DNA of 64,000 bases. Origin: Plantago major (taxonomy: Eukaryota; Streptophyta; Magnoliopsida; Lamiales; Plantaginaceae). Below are positions 11,608 to 22,569 of this stretch, in pieces; the stretch's first letter is position 1; each line of letters opens with the position of its first letter. A program made the position numbers and the translations under genes. Under the pieces are notes generated by a model, which ran no database searches, was not told where the DNA came from, and worked only from the letters and a program-made list of their open reading frames with translations. The stretch spans positions 45,590,959 through 45,654,958 of the forward strand of contig CM048840.1 of assembly GCA_026545765.1 (NCBI GenBank). Direction: 5' to 3'.

Positions 11608-11753
11608 ATCAATTCCTACTGTAGTGTTTGATTGTGAATTTTTATTTATTTCTTTTTCCAACCTGCGGTTTAGTGCACTAATCGAAACTAAGACCTCTTT
11701 CAAGTTTTGGAGTTGTGTAGCTTTAACGACAGGTTTTCAGAAGGTATTTCCGA

Positions 11754-13520
11754 TGGCTCAAGTGACATATGGGGCGTACATGCAACCTGGCGAGATTAAG
11801 GATGTAAAGCCAGCAATTGTACTGTCTAATGATGCCAGGAACATGGAGATCAAGCCTCATGAATTCCATGACTTGCCTAAGTACTATGGAATGGCCAAAG
11901 AGGATGTCATTCGGTTTCTGAAGGAGTTTGAGGGGTGGATTGCTAGAATTCCGCTAACTGTAGGTGGAATTACTGTGACCGATGATGAAATCAGGAAAAA
12001 GGTCTTTCCCCTTTGCATGCAGGACAAGGCTAAGAGCTGGCTTCTGAACCAGCTGGAGGGATCTTTTCGTACGTGGGATGCTCTGTATAAAGCTTTCATG
12101 AACAAGTTTTATCCTACTGAAAAGACTAGGCAACTCCGTCTCCAGATTGAGAAGTTTATGCAGATGAGTGATGAGAGATTCTATGAAGCAAGGGAACGGT
12201 TTTTGAATATGCTCTCTTAGTGCCCCGACCACAGGATGTCTGAAATGGAGTTGTGCATCAGATATTATGAAGGCCTGGATTGGGAGTGTCAAAACATGGT
12301 CGAGATGACTTATGATAATTCTTTCACAGGCGTGTACTGATGAATTAAATGGTGTTTTTGAGAGACTGGCAGCAGTGTTCCAGCTTAAGGGTGCGAGAAA
12401 TAAGGCTAGGAGAGTGGTAGCCAGAGTAGTAGAAGAGACTCCAGGGCCATGTATTACTGAGCTAGAAAAAGAAATCAGGAGCCATATGGAGAGGTCTGAG
12501 AGGTTCTGGCTTGAGGCGCAGAAAATTCAGGATAGGAATGACCACAGGTTCAACAGTATCGAGCAATCGCAAAAAAGGATGGAACAGACATTGGGGGACC
12601 TGGTAGGGAAATTGCAGCTCATAGAGAAAGAAAAACTCCCAGCAACCCCAAAAAACATTATAGTCCTGGCGGTTGAGATAAATTTTGAAGAGCCGGGGAA
12701 GGTTAAATCTGTTGTTGCCACTTGTACCAACGAGGTTGAGAACTCTGCATCTGGTGTGGGAACTCCAGCAACGGTTCAAGTGACTCCTGTACTGACAGTT
12801 GCGCAGACTGAGAATGGTGTTGTTGAATCGGTAGAAGTCGAAGTTAAGGGACCGAGTTCCGTGATTCTAGAAGAGGAGGTGAATGTGGAACAAATAACTG
12901 CAGAAACCGGCCCTCCCACCGCAATAATTCCTAAGGCGGAAAAGAGTATAAGAGACTCCAATAGTTTTGATTTATTGGTAGGCATTGGGTGTTCAGCTCA
13001 GGTTACCGGAATAGTCGATACTGGTGCTAGTTGCAATTTGATGACTTTTGGAACCTATGAAGACTTAGGCTTAAAAGGATTGGAGCCGTGCGGATTCTTT
13101 ATGACTCTTGCTGGGGGAACCCGAAGTAGATGCATGGGGATTGTAGAAGATGTCCCGGTTAAGCTGGATGGTGTAACGGTAATGACGAATTTTGTGGTAG
13201 TGGAATCACGGAGGGTGAAAGGGAAAGAGATGGAAAAAGATATGCTTCTTCTAGGGCGACCCTTCATCCGCTCGACTCTCATGGTGGTGAATCTACATGC
13301 CCGAACCTGCACAATCGAGGTGCATGGAAATCCACGTGAAAGCCTATTCTGCTCCATTATATTACATTCCATGAGTTGTGAGGAAATTCATAGGAGCACA
13401 TACTGGACCCCTATATATACACACTTATCTGCAGGGAAGAAAAGGGGCTGCAACAATTGGAAGAACCAAGAACTTCCAGAGTACCCGTTAGCCAACGCGG
13501 AAGAGTCTTGTACTTGGTAA
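11754..13520 (+). pseudogene. gag-protease gene of the Athila-like element, broken by a stop and a frameshift
   Basis: The likely start is the ATG at 11754 (MAQVTYGAYMQPGE); upstream codons are open but LTR-proximal. The first part (to 12220) has the retrotransposon gag core with AKSWLLNQLEGSFRTWD and ERFYEARERF. A TAG at 12218-12220 falls just before the expected CPDHRMSE block, so reading resumes after a single nonsense change. At about 12300-12345 the frame shifts, and 12312-13520 continues with a charged linker. A retropepsin follows: active site DTGAS (about residues 238-242 of the second frame) and the distal LLLGRPFI. Nothing like RT follows. A Gag with linked protease could serve particle formation when an autonomous partner supplies polymerase and integrase. 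Lineage is inferred from the PBS and the gag blocks. Confidence 0.8.
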
Positions 13521-14873
13521 AGGTACACACTGCAGCAAATCCTTTATTGATCCCATTCTCTTTTCTTTTTCACTCTACGCTTGAGGACATGCTTGAGTTT
13601 AGGTTTGGGGAGGGGGAATGTTCTCTCTAGTGTCCTGTCTGCATTTTCTCTATTAACTGAGTCTCTAGAGTCTTTCGTCCTTTACTTTCTGTATGTTTTG
13701 GTCATTTTTCTTTTCTTCTTTTCCCTTATAGAGTCTTTCGTGAGTCGTTCTTCCAAGTTGTGAAAGCTCCTATTGTGATTATTAAATTTGCTAGCTGCTT
13801 ATGTTTTGCATGATATTTAACTAAGGTGGCGTAGTGGATTTAAAATCCCATAAGTCTGTTTCTCTTGTAAATCGCATGTCTGTTTATCTCTTTAGTCCAA
13901 AAAGACGGTGAGAAACTTTAAGCCGATGAAAAAATATTGTATCGGCGCCTATGTGATCCTTTTCGGGAAGTGCAAACTCCCTTGTTTGCACCTCTTCATG
14001 CTCATGTGTACTCTGTTAAGTTAAGTATGACGAACGGCATGCTCTTCATGATTCATTTTATCAAAGCCAGTGCATTGCGAAGAACCGGTTTGGGGAGAAG
14101 AATTCTGCTCTGTTGTTATGTTTATTTATTCTTGTAATATGTATTTCTTCCCCTGATTAGTTGATTCGTCTCGGAGTGTATCTGTGGTGCTTGTCATCAA
14201 TGTTGTTGTGTTGGGCGTGTTTCAGATACTACCTCTATATACCGGCGTGGTCTTAAAAAGCCACATGACCGTGAGGTTGATGTACGTACACCAAACTGAC
14301 ATGCACAAAAGTGCGAACTTCGGTAAAACAGAAACTACCAAAAAAGTGAGACTAAAAGAGTCCATTGTGGCCAATTGATTAGCATATAATTTATAGTATG
14401 CAAAAATGTGGCGATATGGAAGTTGGTTTGTGTGTTCTGGCAAGCTGCTATGCGCAAGGAAAACGTCCCTTCTGACTTAACCGATTGAGTGCATTGCATG
14501 AGGTATTTGAGGCACCTTTGTGACGAAAGTCACCTTCCTTTCTTCTTGGTGTTTCTTGAGTGATTAACCCACTGGATACTTCCAGAGTGTGAGAGAGATG
14601 CGTAGGATTCCCTTGTGAGGGACTAGAGAGTTAGACTTAAGTGCTATTTACTTGAGAAACTTTCTTGCAGGATTTTCTGTGCACTATTCTCTCAAGGTTA
14701 GTTGAGTGCAAACCCTTTGCATCTTGTGAACTTAATGCTTACAATGGTAGAATTCGGTCACTTGGAAGTCTGACTCGTTTGTGTGTTTCTTGTTTGTCGT
14801 CATCTACAGTCTAGTTTGTTTTGTTTTAGTTGTGTGTTTGCTCGAGGACGAGCAAAGGTTGATTTGGGGAGTT
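13521..14873 (+). other. Non-coding 3' region of the gag-protease element, with polypurine tract
   Basis: 1353 bp without credible coding. It contains two similar blocks, GCTTGAGGACATGCTTGAG...TTTGGGGAGGGGGA (13580-13618) and GCTCGAGGACGAGCAAAGG...TTTGGGGAGTT (14840-14873). The second directly precedes the 3' LTR and is the functional polypurine-tract candidate. The same pattern precedes the 3' LTR in other Athila-like elements. Confidence 0.65.
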
Positions 14874-16297
14874 TGATGAGACGATAATTTAGAGTCTCAT
14901 TGGGTCATTTTTAGCGGTCTTTGCTAGTCTTTGTTTATGGTTTTATAGTGTCTTTGTGCGTTTTTATGCTTTGGTGCTTTTTTGTGTTTTGTAGGATTTT
15001 TGTGTCCCGAGGTGAAAATCGGAGTGAAAACTTTGGTTCTACATCTTTGAATGTAGAGTAACTGGGCGATTTTGAGGAAATACAGAATAACAAGAATATT
15101 TCTATTGGAGCATCCTTCAGATAGACTAAAGCATTGGGTGAAAACGGAAGTGGATTCGGAGTTCGGATGAAGAATTGATAGCCGTTTTAGCAAAGCTTGC
15201 AAAAGTGAAGTTTTACGGAGCAGTCTAGCCATTTTGTCCATAACTCTCTCATATGATGCCCGATTGACCTGAGATTGGTGGACACGGAAAGATAATTCAA
15301 AGGGCTACAATTTTTGTTTTGGAAGCATCGGAACATTCTGTCTGCCGAAAACGTTACTGAGGTTTTAAGCTCGCCATGGCGAGATTTTACGAGGCAAAAA
15401 GAGGAGCTACACAGGGTTTATCGCCGTGGCAAGATTTGGCGAGAAGGCCCAGATTCAGCATAGTTTTTCCTTTTTAGGTCAGGATTAGGTCATCTTTTGC
15501 CATAACCTCATATACTCGATTTTTCCTGAGAAAAAGCTTCTAGAACTAGGTTTTGACATTGATTGATTGATCTTGGAGCTTGGTTTTCATCCGGTAAGAA
15601 CCATCGGGATCGAATTCTTGGTAATTATTGATAACTCTCTATTGTTTATCTTCAATTCGTGTTTTCTTCTGTTTATCGAATTGTATGATCTTGCATGCGA
15701 TTATCACCACGTTTATGCTTTGCGTAATCTATTCCATGCATTCTTTCATCTTTGCTTCTACCATGAGTAGCTAAACCACTCCGAACACGGTAGTTATGTG
15801 ACGGTTTTGCATATTCGCTTCTAGGGTTAGGATTCATTCATATAGGTTCGTCTAGTTCAAAATCTTCGTAAAACCTTCAATCCAATAAGCTAGTTCAAGA
15901 CTTTCAAAATCGTTTTCAGTTAAGGATCGTGGATTGACGACCCACGATTTCTCTAGTTCAAAACATTCAAATAACGATTGGTTGAATTGGATTGATTGAT
16001 TTATGTACATCGACCGTGTGACAAATATGAATGATTGCCCTAGAACGAATTAGCATTACTCGATCATAACTACTGTGTTCTCTTCTCTCTCTGTCAAAAA
16101 ACCATTTATTTGCTTTTACATTTTCTAGTTATTAGAAGTAATCAAAACCGAACAAATCAATCTGTTTCACAATTAACTGTTTGCTTTCAAAGCTGTGTGG
16201 TAACAATTGGTTCCTTAGCGAGCGATCACTGGTTAGCATTGTCTGTCTACAACAGCTGCTTACTACTTGTTTTCTAAGTAATAATTTGAGCACATCA
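14874..16297 (+). repeat. 3' LTR of the gag-protease element
   Basis: 1424 bp, TGATGAG to GCACATCA, followed by the duplication CCTTC. It is collinear with the 5' LTR and carries about 70 extra bases at 15066-15136. The palindromic pair appears as CTCGCCATGGCGAG (15370-15383) and TCGCCGTGGCAAG (15421-15433). Confidence 0.9.
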
Positions 16298-16472
16298 CCT
16301 TCAAATGTGAGTGTTCCACAAAATTATATATATGTATTATTTTCAAAACATGGAAGGTATTTTAATTTGTTTTCAACTTATATATAAGTAATGCATGGTT
16401 TCCAAAATGCACATTCTATTGCATAAAAACCAAATAACGAATGAGTTTTAGCATGCTTCCGCTTATTTTGAA

Positions 16473-16474
<2 letters not shown>

Positions 16475-16550
<76 letters not shown>
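16475..16550. repeat. (TA)n microsatellite
   Basis: About 38 uninterrupted TA dinucleotides in the right part of solo LTR D. The minus-strand open frame across it is an artefact of the repeat. Confidence 0.95.
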
Positions 16551-16553
<3 letters not shown>

Positions 16554-17308
16554 TGTTATTTTGTTTTGAGTGTCGGTTCAAGAAAGCTACGTAGGTTTGG
16601 TTCATGTTAATTGTGTTATAGTTTGGTCAGTTGTGTGTGGCGAGTTACTTGTCGGTTTCCTTTGCCCATTCCCTTTAAATCGATTGATAGAAGCCTTCAC
16701 TGATTTAGTTGGTCGTAGAATTCCACCTATACCATGGCGAGGTCTGTTGGATAGTTTGATCGACTATCGAGGAGACATAAGGCTGTTTCTTTGTGGGGTT
16801 ATAAGGAGCGGCATGAAATAATGTTTTTCTGAAAAGTATACGTTTTTCAAAGTGTATTGGAATTTAAGTTCTTGATTTTTATTGTTAGGATTTTAATGAA
16901 AACTTCTCAAGAAAATCTTTGAACACTCATTGAGGTTTTTCTCACACTTGTTTTATTCCCTTCCTTATAGGTGAGATGGCGGTGAAGAATGAACAACCGA
17001 TAAACCCAGCAAACTAATTAAGTGTGTAGTTGGGATTTGGGATTTTTGTCAATGAAAATAATTTCCTTTTGTGTATTTCAAAAACTCATGTCATTTCCTG
17101 TTATATTGTGTATCTTTTAAAGACAAGAATGTTGAAAATCTTGTGGTTTTATTTGTTGAATAAAATATTTTTTTATTCCAACAACTTCAAACGAAACGTT
17201 GTCTGTAATTTCCCATGTTTCACTAAACGTTTCGGCTCTGCTTTCGCCCGACGTCCCGACTGAAATTTACTCCTTTTAAAAACCTAGAAGTCGGGGCGTT
17301 ACACACAT

Positions 17309-18236
17309 CAAAAGCAGCTCTCCTGAGAGAGAACCAGTCCTCGGGGAAGTGAAACCCCAAAACCCTAGCCATCAGCAAGCTATCAAGAAGACTTCAAGAC
17401 ATCCAAAGGGACATCTGGATCGATCACCAGGAAGGAATCGAAGAAGGGGTATCCGAGGGTCGACACTCGCCATCTTCTTACGGTTTAGTTTTTTCAAACA
17501 TGATTTCAAATCAGTTTACAATTTGTTTACTTTCAGTTATGTCAGGATAATTTACTTGTATAAGGGTTAGTCGGGATCTTTGATTACTTGGTTTATATAT
17601 GATCGAATAGTTTTAGCATCAATGTTGGTTATGCGATTATTGTTCATACTTGTGCTGTTTGAGGAAAGATGCTTTGTTTGTTTATGTTTTCGCGAGACAA
17701 GAGTATTCATTGCACTAGATTACGATATGTCAGCTGTGTCTATAAGTTGATATTCTGCCTGAGGTTTGTTGTTGAGCTAGCCACTGGTGACAGCTTTGAG
17801 CTAGACGATAGTCTACATGGGGTATCTTTACTGACTGCGCCTTGGTGTAAGATATGTGACCTGTGTGACTCTTCAACCGTAACTATAGCTATCTGTTATT
17901 CCTGATATAAATCGTTTATCAAATTGAAGGTTAACGCTTACATGTTTCCTCTATAAGTTCTTAATTCGTCAATTCTCATTATAATTACTTTTCAGCTTAC
18001 GTGTTTATTTTACTTATTCAAAAATACCAAACTATACATTATTTACTCTATGTTGAAAATCAACCATTTATTATTCTATTTCAATCGAGAGTTATTCCCG
18101 AAGAGCGACATCTCGAGTTAGCTTACCGCTATAAACTGTGTGTTTGTGAGCTTCTGGCAATTATAAATTTAATCTTTGATTGTATTAAGAGATTACAGGT
18201 TCTACAACGAAAAACCAAATCTCTGAGTGCACATCA
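17309..18236 (+). repeat. 5' LTR of element B, family A copy 2, 5'-truncated
   Basis: It starts within the block AAAGCAGCTCTCCTGAGAG, which in copies 1 and 3 is preceded by about 300 bp of U3 with a TATA box; those are absent here. It ends GAGTGCACATCA just before the PBS. The left join is to the unassigned LTR-like fragment (8491-8939), with solo LTR D between them. Confidence 0.85.
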
Positions 18237-18241
18237 AAATT

Positions 18242-18259
18242 TGGCGCCGCTGCCGGGGA
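18242..18259 (+). promoter_or_regulatory. Primer-binding site, tRNA-Asp type
   Basis: TGGCGCCGCTGCCGGGGA, one mismatch from the site at 11590, lies five bases after the LTR. It confirms the plus orientation of element B. Confidence 0.88.
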
Positions 18260-18338
18260 ATAATTAGTAGATTGCCTGCGTAGAACTTATTTGGTTATTT
18301 TCGAGCAATAACTACTTTGATTTCACAGGAAAACTCAA

Positions 18339-19675
18339 GATGGAAGAAGAAGACGAAAGAACTATCAGAGAGATCAGTTTGTCGAACCAAGAAGGAGTGG
18401 AATTCGGATCGACCACATGTAAGAATGCAGGTTTGATCTAACTCGACTAATGTATTGCCGATGTTAGGAGGAAGAGAAGGAGAAAATGAATGCAAGTTCA
18501 TGTATGCATTGAGTCTATTGTCGGCGATTACCAAGTAAGGGTTTAACTGATGGTTAGCTGAAATTCTGGTTCTTCATCAAAACACTGGAGGGAGCAGCAA
18601 AGAGATGGATAGATTCGATTAAAGAAGAGGTCAGTGAATAGGAAGAGCTGAGGAGTCTGTTCTTGAAAAGGTTTTTGGGGCTTGCAAGGGTTATGAGAGA
18701 AAGGAGAATGATATCCACTTTCACTCAAAAATAGAAGGAATCTTTTCATGATGCATGGGAAAGGTTTGAAAAGATGCAATACAACTGCCCCCAACATTGG
18801 TTCACTTCGCGACAGCTCTGTGAGTATTTCTACTTAGTTGTTACAGAGGAGTTTAGAGACCTTATAGACGTAGATCTGAAGGGATCATTTACGGGGAGCT
18901 CTGCTAAGCAAGTGCTGGAAGCTTGTGCAAGTGTTGCTGAGAACTCAAGGTACAAAAGTGAGCAGCTGAAGGAGAATGAGATTTTCAACAAGATAGGCGA
19001 TGGAAGAAGTAAGAGGCGATGGCATAATTGAGGAAGAAGCGAAATGGGCTATGGGACAGAGTGTAGGAACTCCTGAGTACTTGGATAAAAGAAGGATATC
19101 AAAGGAATTAAGCCAAGAAGTACCAAAAGGAAAACCTATTGAGCTGAGCATTGAAGGGAAGGATGAAGTTTCCAAAATCAACAACAAACAAGTAGTCGAC
19201 AGCGTCATAACTGCTAAAAGGGGTTCGAAGAGGAGATCAAAACCCTCAAGGAACATCATAACCAGAGAGGAAAAGTAGTCTTTGGAGGCTGGAGAAAGGC
19301 GAAGAAACACACTACCTGGTGAAGCTATTCACAGAAAACGTCACGTCGACTAAGGAAGCAATAGAAAGGTTAAGTGATGAAGTCGATACAGTCAAAGACA
19401 ATTTGATCGAAATTAAGTATGCAGTTAGGGAATTGGATGAAAAGGTGGAAGAAGTTAAGGAGCAGCAAGTGGAGAGCATTGGGGCTATCACTACTAGGAG
19501 CGGGATAACAACCCTGGATTCTATTCCTAGAAGTGAAGAAAGAGCAAGAAAGAAGAAGGATGCGGAGATAGTGGATATAGAAGAGGAAGAGGGGAGAGAG
19601 AATTCGGAGAAAGAAGTTCACGAGAAGGGGAGACAAGACAAGATAGCATCCCGGAGAGGAAGATATGATTACGAC
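18339..19675 (+). pseudogene. gag of element B, multiply broken
   Basis: The likely start is the ATG at 18339 (MEEEDERTIREIS), the beginning expected for this lineage. Fragments of the gag core follow in shifted frames: GAAKRWIDSIKEEVSE, then a TAG, then EELRSLFLKRF, then ERFEKMQYNCPQHWF at about 18760-18800. A later segment (19319-19675) forms a predicted coiled coil with a VDTVKDNLIEIKYAVRELDE heptad pattern and the block AITTRSG, near the gag/protease junction in Athila/Tat elements. Several stops and frameshifts make it non-functional. The CACTA element is inserted right after this block. Confidence 0.7.
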
Positions 19676-19689
19676 CACTACAAAAAAAT

Positions 19690-20060
19690 CCTGTTTTAGC
19701 GGCGGAACTATCAGTCGCTAAAACAGAACCGATTCGTCGCTAAATCCGGAGCGACGGATCACGACCCCGTCCCAATTTAATGGTCACAAATTTCTTGGCG
19801 ACGGATAAGTATTCCGTCGCCAAATAACGACGGACTGGCGACGGAATAATCCGTTGACCAGTTCGTCCGAATTGTAATCCGTCGCCAATTAGTGACGGAA
19901 TTTAGCGACGTATTTTAATCCGTCGCTAAATCTCACCATTAGGTCGCCCTAATTCGTGTGAGATTTAGCAACAGATTTTAATCCGTCGCTAAATTCCAAG
20001 GGCAAATTCGCTCTTAATTCGTGAATTTAGCGACGGATTTAATTCCGTCGCTAAATTCAC
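19690..20060. repeat. Left subterminal repeats of the CACTA element
   Basis: About ten copies in both orientations of a motif approximating ATTTAGCGACGG / CCGTCGCTAAAT, some with GCC in place of GCT. In En/Spm-type elements such subterminal arrays are bound by the element's own TNPA-like protein; that role here is inferred. Confidence 0.85.
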
Positions 20061-20286
20061 TGTTTTTAATTTTTTTTTTTTGTATTTTAAATTTATGTTT
20101 CACATTTCACCTATTTTTCACATAATATAATCATACATAATATACCCGAAACAATTAAATTGCACTAATTATCCAAACGTAGATAAATTGCATTATCAAA
20201 CCGAAGTCTAAAGTATGCAAACACAAGTAGCTAGAAGATGAGATAGTGTCAAAGTATGTAGCATAAACAGCATAAGTCTGATGTAA

Positions 20287-22407
20287 CTAAGAATGGGGAG
20301 GAGGCGGTGGGTGGGACTGGGAAGAAGTCCTGATCATCTGGGTTAAAGCGTCCATCCGCTAAGCCATACGAGCATGTTCCTCAAGCACTTGCTGGTAAGC
20401 TGCCTTGGTCGCAGCTATTTCCTCTTGGAGAGGAGTCATCATCTCATGAACCTGGTCCTGTGTGAAAACATCCGATCGTGATCCTCCCTGGGACACTGAG
20501 AATCTACTAGAACTCATAGTCGGGCCCAAACTTCCCAATCCATATGTTCGACCCTTGTTGTCCACTGGGTTGACGTCAAAGAAGATCTGGTCTTGCTCTT
20601 CAATTGACAGCTCATGACCGTCGATCATCCTCTCATCCATCCTCCCCTCCACCTCACTCTGCAATAGTAAAGTGCATACGAAATGAGATACAATTTTAGG
20701 AATCACTTATAAATACAAATAAATAAATGTTAACCTTAAGAAAGAAACGTACCGCAATACGCTCAGCCCTCACGTCAGTCCAAATGCCATTCTGCAGCTT
20801 AGCCTTCTTGAAGTGGTATAGAGCAGTCTTCGGATGTCCTCTATTGACCTAAGAAACATATGTGCAAACAAGTAGTTAGTTGATTGAAATGAAAGCAAAA
20901 AATCCGTTATGTATCATATTCCAAGTCAAAAACAACATATTTACTAACCTCCATCACGTGATCTGTAACAACAGCTCGCGACCCATAATGATGTCTGGCA
21001 GTGCCCGTACCATCTCGCAGCTCAGTTAAACGGTTTTGTCTGTTTTCTTCTTGATCCTTCCAGTACTCCTCCCAAAGTGCCCACTCCTCATCCCCCACCC
21101 AAGTTGGTTGTTTGCGTGTCTCCTTCATTTTGTTCACCATTTTCCTATAGATGTCTGGTCCTAAAGTCTCAAAAACAGAGTACAATTGGGGCACCAAGGC
21201 ATTGGGAATGTAGTAGTCTTTCTACAACAATTCCATACAAAGTAAAAATTACACCAATTTAAAGAAAGATAACAATTTAAATATAACACCAAGTTTAGTG
21301 GCTAACATACCACTCAAATTGTGTGCAATAAGTTCATGAATGGTGACTAACATATCACCCAAGTTTAGTGGTCAACATACCACTCAAATGACACAACAAG
21401 TTCATGAATGGTGACTAACATATCAAACCAAGTTTAGTGGCTAATATACCACTCAAATTGTTCTAAAATTGACTAACACAATGGTGACTAACATAACCCA
21501 AGTTTAGTGGCTAACATACCACTCAAATGACACAACAAGTTCATGAATGGTGACTAACATATCAAACCAAGTTTAGTGGCTAACATACCACTCAAATTGT
21601 CCTAAAATTGACGAACACAATGATGACTAACATATCACCCAAGTTTAGTGGCTAACATACCACTCAAATGACACAACAAGTTCATCATGAATGGTGACTA
21701 ACATATCAAACCAAGTTTAGTGGCTAACATACCACTCAAATTGTCCTAAAATTGACTAACACAATGATGACTAATATATCACCCAAGTTCAGTGGCTAAC
21801 ATACCACTCACATATAGTGGCTAACATAACACACACATTAACACAACGATTAAAACAACAAATAAAGCATTCATTGTAACATTTAAGCTTACCCGAAACT
21901 CATCAAAGTAAAAGTGCTTCATCCGGTCCGAGATCTTCATCCACTGCTCGCCTCCATGTCCCAGCATCTCCCTCCTGCCCCTAAAGATTTTGTCGAGTCT
22001 ATCCGAAGCTTTTGGTGGCCAAAACCTGTTATCAATGAGACAAACAAGAAACGAATATTCATTAGTAAAATCATGTAACATATATTTATCTTAAGTTATG
22101 TTCTACAAATGCATAATACTTACTTGTTCTTGCCGTTGGGGAACAACACCAGCTTCCCCTGAAATTTAGCACCGTCTGTCAACGTGAGATAGGGACACCC
22201 ATCAGAGGAGTAGTCACCAGGAGCATGTGACGTAGAGCCCAGTGGAGTCTCTGGAACCTCAGACTGGCTGCTGCTCCCACCAATATCAAAGCCGACCGTA
22301 GGACTACTAGCTCCACTCGCTGGTGTACTGCCCGCCCCAGAACCCGATGGACTCCCCCTACCCTTACACCCGGGAGGAAGGTATGTGGACTTCCTTTGGC
22401 ATGGCAT
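20287..22407 (-). pseudogene. CACTA accessory transposase gene (Transposase_24-like), near-intact
   Basis: Five minus-strand exons with GT-AG introns: 22407-22124, 22025-21893, 21221-20949, 20848-20753 and 20658-20287. They sum to 1158 bp in one frame (386 codons with the stop). The N-terminus is Ser/Gly/Pro-rich. The second exon has FWPPKASDRLDKIF, and the third the W-rich block TWVGDEEWALWEEYW followed by NRQNRL and a GSRAV box, as in plant Ptta/En/Spm transposases (PF03004-like). The C-terminus is helical (QVHEMMTPLQEEIAATK). The only defect seen is a TAG at 20361-20359, 23 codons before the natural stop; loss of a short tail may be tolerated. The first exon starts right after a CAG acceptor, and an upstream coding stretch ends at a GT donor near 22574, so a transcript shared with the main transposase gene is possible. 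Confidence 0.75.
21292..21855. repeat. 70-bp minisatellite with alternating A/B monomers
   Basis: Eight units start with AGTTTAGTGG (AGTTCAGTGG in the last), at about 21292, 21362, 21431, 21501, 21570, 21642, 21713 and 21785. Each carries the short palindrome AGTGGCTAACATACCACT. The second half alternates between ACACAACAAGTTCATGAATGG and a CTAAAATTGACTAACACAAT form, giving a 140-bp higher-order unit. The array fills the second intron of the accessory transposase gene. Confidence 0.85.
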
Positions 22408-22569
22408 CTGCAAAAGCATATAAGAAATTACTGGAAAAAATGTGTTAGTAAAGAATACATGAATAGGCATGTAAAACATATACATTTGACATATATTAAA
22501 GCACAAAAAGTTGGGATAATCAACAACTAAGCATATATAAACATAACAACTAAGCATACAATACACACA

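Larger units (their letters stand above)
10230..16297 (+). mobile_element. Non-autonomous Athila-like LTR retrotransposon (gag and protease only)
   Basis: A structurally complete 6068-bp element: 5' LTR 10230-11585, PBS at 11590, gag-protease 11754-13520, a long non-coding 3' part, a purine-rich tract ending at 14873, and 3' LTR 14874-16297. The 5-bp duplication CCTTC flanks it (10225-10229 and 16298-16302). No reverse transcriptase, RNase H or integrase is encoded. The LTRs are alike apart from an indel of about 70 bp and scattered substitutions, so the insertion is fairly recent. It lies inside solo LTR D. Confidence 0.9.
8945..17303 (+). repeat. Solo LTR D (2.3 kb), split by a nested element
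   Basis: The left end is TGTGACACCCC and the right end GGGGCGTTACA; the two are inverted repeats except for two transitions. Both sides carry the duplication CACAT (8940-8944 and 17304-17308). Subtracting the nested element and its duplication (10230-16302) leaves 2286 bp. No coding domain belongs to it. Ends of this type are common in plant chromoviruses such as Tekay/Del, but that assignment is inference. Strand is nominal. Confidence 0.8.

Noticed and set aside
16570..16821. 83-codon open frame beside the TA repeat
   Set aside because: Inside solo LTR D; no recognisable domain.
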